Assembly (NCBI GenBank): GCA_017428785.1
Contig: JAFRQD010000001.1
Span: forward strand, 17,277 to 81,276
Direction of reading: 5' to 3'
DNA: 64,000 bases
Source: Bacteroidaceae bacterium
GTDB taxonomy: Bacteria; Bacteroidota; Bacteroidia; Bacteroidales; Bacteroidaceae
Shown here piece after piece: positions 32,551 to 41,004 of the stretch (the first letter of the stretch is position 1; every line of letters begins with the position of its first letter). The notes beneath the pieces were generated by a model. The model had not been told where the DNA came from. It searched no databases and was given only the letters and a program-made list of their open reading frames with translations. Made by a program: the position numbers and the translations under genes.

Positions 32551-33495
32551 TTAAAACTCGTTGCAATGTTGGAAGAAGCCTATCTCGTCGAGTTCCTTCT
32601 TGAGGCGCGTTTCCTCTTCCGGCGTGATGTTCTGGAAGGGCGTGCGGTTGGGGCCGAGGTCGAGGCCGATGAGCTTCATGATACGCTTGCCACCCACGAT
32701 GTTTCCGCGGAAATGGCAGATGACGTTGATGACGAGCTGCGAATAATCCTGTAGTTGACGCGCGGACTCCAAATCGCCTCGATTCCAGGCATCTATGATG
32801 CCGACGAGATTCTTGCCGTTGTAGTTCGTGGTGCCTCCGATGCCGCCTCGAGCGCCGCCCATGGCGAGGCAGGGCAGGATGGTCTCGTCCTGTCCGTGGA
32901 GCATGTCGAACTTACCGTCGGCGTAGAGCCGGCATTGGTTGTATTCGTAGAGGCTCTCGAAGGTGTACTTGATGCCGGCAAAGTTCGGGATGCGTCCGTC
33001 GACGGCTTTGAGGAACTCGACCATGGGGAGGAATGCGCCGTTGAAGGCAGGGATGTGGTAGAAGTAGAAGGGTAGGGCAGGAGCGCCTGCGGCAATCTCC
33101 TCGCAGTACTTCACGAGTTCCTCTATGCGGCCAATCTTCGGGAACGGCGGCGCCATGGCTCCGATGCCCCAGGCGCCAATCTTCTGAGCGTGCTCGGCAA
33201 GTTTGCGGCTCTCGCGGACGCAGCAGCTTCCCACATGCACGATGACCTTGAAAGACCCTTCCCGGCCCTCCCTTAAAGGGAGGGAGTTAGAAGCTTGTAT
33301 CCAAGCCTCAGCCAGTTGCATGCGTTCCTCAGGCGTCAGCATATAGCCTTCGCCGCTGCTTCCGTTGATGAATACGCCCTTCAACCCGTTCTTCTGTAGC
33401 ATCTTAGCGTATGCAGGGATGGGTTCGAGGTTCACGTCGCCATTCTCATAAAACGGGGTGAACGGCGCGTCGATAAGTCCGATGATTTCTTCCAT
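32551..33495 (-). CDS. nanA: N-acetylneuraminate lyase NanA (DapA superfamily)
   Basis: A 314-residue aldolase splitting sialic acid into N-acetylmannosamine and pyruvate. The GSSGE motif (residues 45-49) binds the pyruvate carboxylate; the Schiff-base lysine is K176 in GIKYT and the catalytic tyrosine is Y146 in YFYHIPA. Residues ~70-81 (NSLPLREGREGS) are an insertion from a GC-rich palindrome at 33255-33288, between helix and strand, absent from close relatives of normal length (about 303-305). Essential residues are untouched. It is first in a two-gene leftward operon with the esterase and is led by a -7 box at 33549. Confidence 0.93.
   Translation of the reverse strand: MEEIIGLIDAPFTPFYENGDVNLEPIPAYAKMLQKNGLKGVFINGSSGEGYMLTPEERMQLAEAWIQASNSLPLREGREGSFKVIVHVGSCCVRESRKLAEHAQKIGAWGIGAMAPPFPKIGRIEELVKYCEEIAAGAPALPFYFYHIPAFNGAFLPMVEFLKAVDGRIPNFAGIKYTFESLYEYNQCRLYADGKFDMLHGQDETILPCLAMGGARGGIGGTTNYNGKNLVGIIDAWNRGDLESARQLQDYSQLVINVICHFRGNIVGGKRIMKLIGLDLGPNRTPFQNITPEEETRLKKELDEIGFFQHCNEF
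33255..33288. repeat. GC-rich palindromic insertion inside nanA
   Basis: Minus strand AACTCCCTCCCTTTAAGGGA followed by GGGCCGGGAAGGG. It resembles one arm of the element at 25238-25377 (CTCCC, a central AAGGG, then CGGGAAGGG). It keeps the nanA frame. Confidence 0.6.
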
Positions 33496-33548
33496 GAATG
33501 TCTGTTGATTATAGGTTATTGGTTAATGTGATGTTAGTTTTTCGAGAA

Positions 33549-33556
33549 CAAAGATA
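33549..33556 (-). promoter_or_regulatory. -7 box (TATCTTTG) of the nanA operon
   Basis: Minus-strand TATCTTTG, about 53 nt upstream of the nanA start. A -33 candidate TTTG (33582-33585) is 25 nt away, wider than usual. Confidence 0.5.
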
Positions 33557-33732
33557 ATCATTTTTTTTCAATAATCTTATACAAAGCAGCCAATAATAAG
33601 TGTGAAAGTCGATAAAAGGGTCAGAATATGTGCAATTGAAGAGGTCAAGCCCCATTTGCTGGTCGGAATACATTTTGTCAGCTAAATCTATCTTTCTGCT
33701 TGCAAAGTGTCAGATTTCGGAGTGGCGAAAAT

Positions 33733-33864
33733 TGAGCCATTACAGGCTGGGATTCCCATCTCCGCGTGCGACGATTACAAACGCCGCACGCGGCGTTGGC
33801 CATCTCCGCGTGCGGCGATTGATTTTCCGCCTGCGGAGATGGGGAGACTTTCCACGCGGAATTT
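33733..33864 (-). repeat. 22-nt-period array, about six units (minus orientation)
   Basis: On the minus strand units run downwards from 33864 (first unit starts AAATTCCGCGTGG) and share cores CGCACGCGG and CGCGTGCGGCG. The plus-strand ends CCCATCTCCGC (33755) and GCGGAGATGGG (ending about 33844) are inverted. It lies in the 810-bp gap upstream of nanA; the rest of that gap holds the leader at 33992 and the promoters of the two flanking genes, with no supported gene. Confidence 0.8.
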
Positions 33865-33991
33865 TGTGAAAAATCAGGCCAAAAGTGCCTTTTTTGCAAG
33901 GTGTAGTTGTCAATTGTGCGAATTGAACATTGAAATTTGTAATTTGGTGGCAGAAAATGATGCCTGTAAATCAATAAATTACGAACCATTT

Positions 33992-34036
33992 GCGTTTTAA
34001 GCGCGTTTCTCGTCTCTTGGGTACAAAAGTGCCGCC
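33992..34036 (-). other. Conserved leader upstream of the 22-nt array (copy 3, minus strand)
   Basis: Minus strand GGCACTTTTGTACCC, then GAAACGCGCTTAAAACGC. Same order of blocks as at 19315-19357 and 38729-38772. Confidence 0.5.
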
Positions 34037-34236
34037 GAGAGATTTTTAAGCGATTCTCGCGAGTCGGCCCAAAATCAAAAAGTAAGCAAAAGTGACTAAG
34101 TCGCTTACAAATTGTCAATTCGATAATAACAAATCATCCCGTCGGATTCATACATTTTTCTGCATGAGTTACCCTAAACACGCATGCGTTAACAAGATTT
34201 AACAATATTGTAATAGATTATTAAAAGAATAATGTG

Positions 34237-34244
34237 TAAATTTG
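34237..34244 (+). promoter_or_regulatory. -7 box (TAAATTTG) of the giant exported protein gene
   Basis: TAAATTTG, 61 nt upstream of the ATG at 34306. Confidence 0.5.
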
Positions 34245-34305
34245 TGGCAGTTAATGTGCGTGTGCACTCAAAAGGGAAAGTATAAAATCAAAACACAAAA
34301 AGAAT

Positions 34306-37300
34306 ATGAACACCAAATCATTACTCATGACATTACTTGTGCTGGCATGTGTCAGCATGGCAAAAGCAGGTGAAATAGAGGTAGGATATCGCACTTCTTT
34401 ATGCGGTAATGAATTGCCTGTCACCTCCGGACAATTGTATTCCTTGACACAGCAGAATTTTCATCAAGAAGATATAGGCGGTGCGGTCATCATCAATACT
34501 CTGGGTTTCTTCAACTCGGGCGATTGGTTCGATCGTTCGCTGGACATCTATATGTCAGAGGAGTATGTCGGCAGTTCCACATCTCCTTTGGAAGTTTCGG
34601 AAGACGAGAAGGTGTTCAGCGGCACAGTAACGTTCATGTCTGATGATTGGGCGACGATAGTGCTGGACAAGCCCTTCCGATACAAAGGCGAGGGCAGCCT
34701 CATCATCACCGTCAATAGTATAAATAACACAAATTGGGTTGTGTTTCAGAACTTCCCTCTGGTCAAAGTCCCGACTTCTGGGCGTTCCTTTGCGATATAC
34801 GGCGATGACGAACCATACGACCCGACGGATATTCTTTCCTATAACCTCATGGATGTCGGACCCCTTGTCAACCAGATACAGATTAACGGGAAAACAATCG
34901 GCGAACCCTCGATATCGAGCAACAGCCTTCCCACTGAGAGCAGTTACCCCTATGCAATCTCGGAGCAAATCTATACGAACTTTGAAATGGGCGGAGCCGG
35001 CTTCATCAAGAACCTCAGCTTCTATAATATCGGTGATGTGGCGGAACGCTACATCGACCTCTATCTGGTGCATACCTCCAAAGAATGCTTCGACGGAACA
35101 GACGACTGGCTTGATGTGTCGCCGAGCGACAAAGTGTTCAGCGGCAAAGTGAACTTCAAGAAGGAAGACTGGACGACAATAGGACTGCGCGTCCCCTTCG
35201 AGTATAACGGCAGAGACAACCTCGCAGTCGTCGTCTACGATAGATCCGGCTATACATCGCCATCTTCGAAACTGAAGTGCATCACATACTTCGCATCGGG
35301 AGAACAGTCTCTATGTTATTATGCCTACCAACCCCTCGACCCGACAGGCATGACAGAAGATGGCATGTTCGATGACCTGAGTACGAAGAATATGATGAAG
35401 TTCAACATAGAAAGGAAACCATTCGAGATAGCAGGAAGCCAGGTCACCCTCAACTCCTTCATTCCAACCAATACCAGCTACAATTATTCGCTCTCAGAGC
35501 AGATATTCACCACAGACGAGCTGGGCAGCGCCAACATGCTCTCAAGCGTTAGCTTCTACAACGCAGGCAAAGAAGTCAATCGGGAGCTTGAAATCTATCT
35601 CGTGCCGACAAACAAGGATGAATTCCTCACCAATAGTGATTATATTGAATACGACGAATCCAACAAGGTTTACGGCAGCAATGTGTGCTTCTACGAGGAC
35701 GATTGGACAACGATTACCTTCGACTGGCCCTACTACTATGACGGCAAAAGCAATCTCGTCCTCATCGTGAACGACATATCCGGCTGGCAGGAACCCGGCA
35801 TAGAGTGCTTGGCATTCGAGTCCGGCAACTACCAAACTATATATAACTACCGAAATAACTCAATGTTCGAGAATCCTTCAGATGTTTCGGTCGGCTGGGC
35901 AAGCCTTATGGTCAAAAAGAAAAATCAAGTCATCTTCAACAAAGAGGAAGAATACCTCGGAAGACCATATTTCCTGTACATCGACCCAGAAGCCTATTCA
36001 GCAACTGTTGAATGGCAAGGAGACGGCAACTCGTGGAACCTGCAGTACAAGAGAGAAGGCGACGACAGTTGGACTACAATCGCAGACCTCAGAGAGAGGA
36101 GTTATGAGCTGACAGGACTAAAATGCAACACGAATTATCGTCTCCGCATACAGTCTGTTTATAGCGCCAAGAAGGTCAGCCATTGGACACCGATTACGTT
36201 CACAACACAATCTCCTGTGCCTACGAATTACGATATCAGCGTGACGCCCAACTCTGCCACAATCAATTGGACAGGTTACAGCGACAGGTATGAAGTGAGA
36301 TACAGGAAGACGAACAAGACTTTCTTCTGCGACTTCGAGAGCATCACCGACGGGCAAATCCCTCCCGACTGGACAACAGAGGACAGAGATGGAGACGGAT
36401 ACGGTTGGATAGTAGCCCCGTCCTACTATCACACCCATTCGGGGAATGTCTGCCTGACTTCTGCAAGTTTTTTCCAAAATACTGCACTACAACCCGACAA
36501 CTGGCTTATCTCGCCTTTGGTAAAGCTGGACGGAACGCTCAAGGTATGGTTAAGAGGTCAGGACGACAGCGGGAATTTGCACGACCACTTCAGAATATAT
36601 GCCCTCAGCGAGGATGGCTCCGAATTTCATGTGCTGCTGCCTGAAACATTGTCGCAGAACACCTATACGGAATACACAATGGACCTGAGTCCCTTGGGTG
36701 GGCAGATGGGTTTCATAGAAATTCAGCACAGTAACTGTTCAGGCCAGGGCTCTCTCAACCTCGACGATATCTGCATCTTTACCGATGAGCCCGAGGGGAC
36801 ATGGGCAACGGTGTACACAGACGAGCCGCAGATAACACTCTCAGGCCTGCCGTCCAACACGAAATATGAGTTCCAGGTGACTGCTGTTAAGGAGGGCGAG
36901 GAGAATGTCCTGGGCGGCCTCACGCTTTTCTCTACCCTTGCACGCAATCCTAAGCCCTTCGATATTGCAGCCACAGCCGACGACACCTCCGCCGACATCA
37001 GCTGGTCGGGCTTTAGCGACAGCTACACGGTGCGTTACAGGACCATGCAGCGTGAGGAGATAGACAAGGTTACCTTAGAGGAAGACTTCGAGAGCGGCCT
37101 CAACAATTGGACAATCATCACGAATGGCGACTCGCCGCAAGGGTCGAAGGGATGGTTTGCTTCGTCCGAATCGACGCATGGAGGCTCCTATGCTGCAAGC
37201 GCCTGGAGCTATTTGCCTGACGAGGGAAGCTTCGATGCCGACAACTGGCTCATCTCGCCGCAAATCACCCTGGGTGGTGTGATGTCTTTCTGGGAAGCGA

Positions 37301-38385
37301 ATGCCTCGGACGAGTACTTCGACACCTATGAGGTCTTGCTTTCCACGACGGGCAACAGCGTCAGCGACTTCACCACAACTTTGTTCGACATGCATGAGGC
37401 CTCGTACTTCTGGGAGAACATCGATGTTGACCTGAGCCCTTATGAGGGACAAAAAGGTTACATCGCCTTCCATCATAAAAACAACGCCAAGAGCGGAATT
37501 CTCATCGACGACATCCGCATCTGTTCCTATAAGACGATACCTCCCGGCCAATGGAAGACGGTAACGACAAACAAGACGGAAGCGAAGCTCAGCGGCCTGA
37601 TGCCGGAAACGCCATACGAATACCAGGTTGTCGGCACGAAGAGTGGCGAGGCGGATGCCTCGTCGGACTCGAACTTCTTCACCACCTTGAATGCTCTCTT
37701 CGACCTTGTCTTGGATGCAAACAACAGCAACGAACAGATTCTTTTGGACAACTGGGGCAAGTACGTCAACGCAACCCTCAAGAATTATGTCTTCAAGAAA
37801 GACAACTCATGGTCAACAATCTGTCTGCCATTCGACATGGAGCTGGAAGGCAGCATCCTTGAAGGTGCGGATATCAGGGCATTTAGCGGCAGTTGGCCTA
37901 CGGAGGATTCAAGGTTCCTCATCCTCGATTTCCTCATCCCTGTCACGAAAGTTGAAGCAGGATTGCCTTATCTCATCAGGTGGGACAGAGGCAAAGATGT
38001 CGTCGACCCCGTGTTCAAGAAGGTTATCATCAATTTAGGGGTCCAGTACTATGATGACTGGTGGGTAGGATTCTATGGCACATACAGCTCTGGCACTACA
38101 ACAGATCCCTTTATCTATGTTTTGGACGGCAATCTGGACCTGTCTCCTCTGATGGGGATGCCTGGCGGAATCAAGGCCTTCCAAGCCTTCTTCTATTCTT
38201 TTGATGAATGGGAGGGCATCGGCCTGAATGTCGGCGACATTGGCGAAACGATAACGGGCGTTGATGCACCGAGCATGACACAAAGCCCACAGGACGATGT
38301 CATCTACAACCTTGCAGGCCAGCGCTTGAGCAAGATGCAGAAGGGTATTAACATCGTGAACGGCAAGAAGATTCTCGTCCCGTAG
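34306..38385 (+). CDS. Giant exported protein with choice-of-anchor J and fibronectin-III domains
   Basis: A 1359-residue protein with a signal peptide (MNTKSLLMTLLVLACVSMAKA). Three copies of a ~180-residue module (about 22-200, 200-370, 375-540) share a hallmark pattern DKVFSGKVNFKKEDWTTIGL. Fibronectin-III-like segments (VEWQGDGNSWNLQYKREG; INWTGYSDRYEVRYRKT; ISWSGFSDSYTVRYRTM) alternate with two choice-of-anchor J/MAM-like domains, each beginning near FESI or FESG and ending LDDICIF or IDDIRIC with DNWLISP. The C-terminus NLAGQRLSKMQKGINIVNGK is the exported-protein tail. No catalytic motif is seen; a surface adhesin or scaffold is likely. Confidence 0.8.
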   Translation: MNTKSLLMTLLVLACVSMAKAGEIEVGYRTSLCGNELPVTSGQLYSLTQQNFHQEDIGGAVIINTLGFFNSGDWFDRSLDIYMSEEYVGSSTSPLEVSEDEKVFSGTVTFMSDDWATIVLDKPFRYKGEGSLIITVNSINNTNWVVFQNFPLVKVPTSGRSFAIYGDDEPYDPTDILSYNLMDVGPLVNQIQINGKTIGEPSISSNSLPTESSYPYAISEQIYTNFEMGGAGFIKNLSFYNIGDVAERYIDLYLVHTSKECFDGTDDWLDVSPSDKVFSGKVNFKKEDWTTIGLRVPFEYNGRDNLAVVVYDRSGYTSPSSKLKCITYFASGEQSLCYYAYQPLDPTGMTEDGMFDDLSTKNMMKFNIERKPFEIAGSQVTLNSFIPTNTSYNYSLSEQIFTTDELGSANMLSSVSFYNAGKEVNRELEIYLVPTNKDEFLTNSDYIEYDESNKVYGSNVCFYEDDWTTITFDWPYYYDGKSNLVLIVNDISGWQEPGIECLAFESGNYQTIYNYRNNSMFENPSDVSVGWASLMVKKKNQVIFNKEEEYLGRPYFLYIDPEAYSATVEWQGDGNSWNLQYKREGDDSWTTIADLRERSYELTGLKCNTNYRLRIQSVYSAKKVSHWTPITFTTQSPVPTNYDISVTPNSATINWTGYSDRYEVRYRKTNKTFFCDFESITDGQIPPDWTTEDRDGDGYGWIVAPSYYHTHSGNVCLTSASFFQNTALQPDNWLISPLVKLDGTLKVWLRGQDDSGNLHDHFRIYALSEDGSEFHVLLPETLSQNTYTEYTMDLSPLGGQMGFIEIQHSNCSGQGSLNLDDICIFTDEPEGTWATVYTDEPQITLSGLPSNTKYEFQVTAVKEGEENVLGGLTLFSTLARNPKPFDIAATADDTSADISWSGFSDSYTVRYRTMQREEIDKVTLEEDFESGLNNWTIITNGDSPQGSKGWFASSESTHGGSYAASAWSYLPDEGSFDADNWLISPQITLGGVMSFWEANASDEYFDTYEVLLSTTGNSVSDFTTTLFDMHEASYFWENIDVDLSPYEGQKGYIAFHHKNNAKSGILIDDIRICSYKTIPPGQWKTVTTNKTEAKLSGLMPETPYEYQVVGTKSGEADASSDSNFFTTLNALFDLVLDANNSNEQILLDNWGKYVNATLKNYVFKKDNSWSTICLPFDMELEGSILEGADIRAFSGSWPTEDSRFLILDFLIPVTKVEAGLPYLIRWDRGKDVVDPVFKKVIINLGVQYYDDWWVGFYGTYSSGTTTDPFIYVLDGNLDLSPLMGMPGGIKAFQAFFYSFDEWEGIGLNVGDIGETITGVDAPSMTQSPQDDVIYNLAGQRLSKMQKGINIVNGKKILVP

Positions 38386-38660
38386 GGAATCTCCAGCCGC
38401 CACCTTGCTCCTTCGGCCACATTTAGTGGTTCCTCTAAAGCCCGCTCCTTCGCCCAAAAGGCGGAGAGCAGGCTTCCCCAACTCCATTCCCATTCCCCGA
38501 TGGGGAGGGGCAGGTGTGGGGGTTGGAATGTAAGCCGAGTCACCCCACCTCGGCTTTCAGCCACTTCTCCCCTAAAAGAGGCGGAGAGCAGGCCCCCCCG
38601 ACTCCCTTTCCATTCCTCGAAGGGGAGGGGCAAGGCGAAGCGAGGGGTGTCTTCCCCCCA
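38386..38660. repeat. Intergenic GC-rich duplicated blocks
   Basis: Two related blocks share AGGCGGAGAGCAGGC (38459-38473 and 38579-38593) and GGGGAGGGGCA (38502-38512 and 38621-38631), with CCTCGGC/GCCGAG arms between them. They resemble the palindromic elements found in coding genes, here without ORF. The rest of the 1260-bp gap holds the leader at 38729, the array at 38857 and the 288-bp repeat at 39038. Confidence 0.55.
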
Positions 38661-38728
38661 CCTCGGCCTTCGACTTTTGTAAACATTCTTTACTTGCCAA
38701 CGCTCTCTGAGCGCTTATTTTTGGTCGG

Positions 38729-38772
38729 GTGGCTCTTTTCTACCCTGAACGCAAAATAAGGGCTTAAATCGC
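38729..38772 (+). other. Conserved leader upstream of the 22-nt array (copy 2)
   Basis: GGTGGCTCTTTTCTACCC, then AACGC and GGGCTTAAATCGCG, matching 19315-19357 and the minus-strand 33992-34036. Confidence 0.55.
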
Positions 38773-38856
38773 GTTTCCTTCTCTGACAGGCGGTTTGCGA
38801 GGACGAATTTTCCGACCTCAAGCAATGAAAGTGTAACTCTCCCTTGTCGTCCGGTT

Positions 38857-38988
38857 AATTCAAGCGTGCTTTTCTGCCAAATTCCGCCTGTGGTGTTGGG
38901 CAACTTCGCGTGGGGAAATTGCAAACATCGCGTGCGGCGTTGACCAACTCCGCGTGCGGCGTTTGGTTTCCCGGCACGCGCCGATGGC
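38857..38988 (+). repeat. 22-nt-period array, six units, before purB
   Basis: Units start at 38857, 38879, 38901, 38923, 38945 and 38967 with cores AGCGTGC, CGCCTGTGG, CGCGTGGGG, CGCGTGCGGCG (twice) and GCACGCGCCG. Most begin with AA or CAA in the same register as the array at 19465. Confidence 0.8.
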
Positions 38989-39037
38989 GTTTTCCTTATT
39001 TTTCGACACTTTTTTTTGTAAAGTTTTTTTGGCTTGA

Positions 39038-39325
39038 GTCCGGTAAAAATATTTCATCATCTCTTGCACCCTTCCCACCATCGGCATATAGAGCAAAATG
39101 TGATTGGCAGGGGCTTGGGACGCCCCAAAGGGGCAGAAAGATGTCAGCCCAGGGCAGCGCTCTGGGTGTTGAAATGCCGCGGCAAATGACGCTCTGTAAG
39201 AGCAAAAGCACTAAAACACAAAGCTTTTGCCCCTTTAGGGCGCATTCTACCATTGCGCCATAAACCCAGGGCGCTGCCCTGGGCTGACATCTTAATGGCC
39301 TTACAGGCCGAATTTACCGGACACC
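39038..39325 (+). repeat. 288-bp dispersed repeat, copy 2
   Basis: Same as 19696-19983 with scattered substitutions, including TCCGGTAAAAAT at the left and AATTTACCGGAC at the right. Both copies lie in the same orientation, each 50-100 nt after a 22-nt array. Confidence 0.8.
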
Positions 39326-39610
39326 ACTATTTTTTTTTGCTGTTTCTCTTCGTTTTGACAGGTCGGAAGCCTCATGGCCCGAGGCAATCTGGGCTGTTGG
39401 CTGATGGCTTGGAGGGTTGTTTGGAGGGTGTTATTTCACTCCCAACAAGCCCTTTTTGCTATTCCTGAGCGGAGCCTCATGTTCCCGTATTTTCCCTGAT
39501 ATAGGCGCAATTTGCCTTTGTTCCCAGCTCTCTCAGGCAGGATTATGTGCAAAAGCGGCAAATATGAAGTATTTTGAATTTAATAATTTTGTATTTAGAA
39601 TAAATCTTTG

Positions 39611-39640
39611 TATCTTTGCAGCCGTTTTTTAACAGGAGGC
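39611..39640 (+). promoter_or_regulatory. -7 box and ribosome-binding site of purB
   Basis: TATCTTTG (39611-39618) and an unusually strong AGGAGG (about 39634-39639) precede the ATG at 39646. The upstream in-frame ATG-less extension from 39616 overlaps the promoter and is not coding. Confidence 0.65.
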
Positions 39641-39645
39641 TACTT

Positions 39646-40989
39646 ATGGAACTTGATGTATTGACAGCCGTTTCGCCCATCGACGGACGATACAGAGGCA
39701 AGACGGAAGCGTTGGCGGCGTACTTTTCAGAATACGCTCTGATTCGTTATCGCGTTCGCGTTGAGGTGGAGTATTTCATCGCGCTCGCACATCTGCCGCT
39801 CCCTCAATTGAAGGATATTCCCGTCAGCGACGACCAGCTGCGAGACATCTACCGTAATTTCTCGGAACAGGACGCCCAGCGGGTGAAGGACATCGAAATG
39901 GTGACCAACCATGATGTGAAGGCTGTGGAGTACTTCATCAAAGAGAAGTTCGACGAATTGGGCGGCCTGGAGCAGTACAAGGAGTTCATCCATTTCGGCC
40001 TCACGAGTCAGGACATCAACAATACGAGCGTGCCCCTCAGCATCAAGGAGGCTCTGGAACAGGTGTATTACCCCCTCATCGAGGAGCTGATAGCGCAGCT
40101 GCAGACCTATGCAGAGGAGTGGAAAGACGTTCCCATGCTTGCCAAGACGCACGGTCAGCCCGCAAGCCCCACGCGATTGGGCAAGGAGGTGATGGTCTTC
40201 GTCTATCGCCTGAAACGCCAGCTCGAGATGCTCCGTGCTTGTCCGCTCACGGCCAAGTTTGGCGGAGCGACAGGCAACTTCAACGCCCATCATGTGGCTT
40301 ATCCCGGTTACGACTGGCGTGCTTTCGGACGACAGTTCACGAGCGAAAGTCTCGGCCTTGAGCGCGAAGAGTACACCACGCAGATAAGCAACTACGACTG
40401 CCTCGGAGCTGTGTTCGACGCCATGAAGCGCATCAACACCATCATCATCGACCTCGACCGCGACTTCTGGCAATATGTCTCGATGGAGTATTTCCGTCAG
40501 AAGATCAAGGCAGGCGAAGTAGGGTCGAGCGCCATGCCTCACAAGGTGAATCCTATCGATTTCGAGAACTCCGAAGGCAACCTCGGCATCGCCAACGCCA
40601 TCCTGTCGCACCTCAGCATGAAGCTGCCCATCAGCCGCTTGCAACGCGACCTGACCGACAGCACCGTGCTTCGCAACGTAGGCGTCCCCGTGGGGCACAT
40701 GCTCATCAGCATCAAGAGCACCCTGAAGGGCTTGCGAAAACTCGTCCTCAACGAAGAAGCCATCCGTCGCGACCTCGAGGGCTGCTGGGCAGTCTGCGCA
40801 GAAGCCATCCAGACCATCCTGCGCAGAGAAGCCTACCCGCATCCCTACGAAGCCCTCAAGGCTTTGACAAGAACCGGCAAAGGCATCGACGAGGCTACCA
40901 TCAAGAACTTTATCGAGGAGCTGAACGTCAGTGAATCCGTGAAGGAAGAGCTGCGTGCCATCACTCCTTACACTTATACAGGTATTTAA
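39646..40989 (+). CDS. purB: Adenylosuccinate lyase
   Basis: A 447-residue fumarase/aspartase-superfamily enzyme. It splits adenylosuccinate and SAICAR in purine synthesis, releasing fumarate. Visible are AVSPIDGRY at the N-terminus, KTHGQPASPTRLGKE, and the signature GSSAMPHKVNPIDFENSEGNL on the mobile loop with the catalytic serine. The start at 39646 (MELDVLTA) is set by the promoter and strong Shine-Dalgarno sequence. The length fits the bacterial type (about 448-456). The next gene starts 15 nt after the stop. Confidence 0.95.
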   Translation: MELDVLTAVSPIDGRYRGKTEALAAYFSEYALIRYRVRVEVEYFIALAHLPLPQLKDIPVSDDQLRDIYRNFSEQDAQRVKDIEMVTNHDVKAVEYFIKEKFDELGGLEQYKEFIHFGLTSQDINNTSVPLSIKEALEQVYYPLIEELIAQLQTYAEEWKDVPMLAKTHGQPASPTRLGKEVMVFVYRLKRQLEMLRACPLTAKFGGATGNFNAHHVAYPGYDWRAFGRQFTSESLGLEREEYTTQISNYDCLGAVFDAMKRINTIIIDLDRDFWQYVSMEYFRQKIKAGEVGSSAMPHKVNPIDFENSEGNLGIANAILSHLSMKLPISRLQRDLTDSTVLRNVGVPVGHMLISIKSTLKGLRKLVLNEEAIRRDLEGCWAVCAEAIQTILRREAYPHPYEALKALTRTGKGIDEATIKNFIEELNVSESVKEELRAITPYTYTGI

Positions 40990-41004
40990 AACATAAAGAA
41001 AGAA

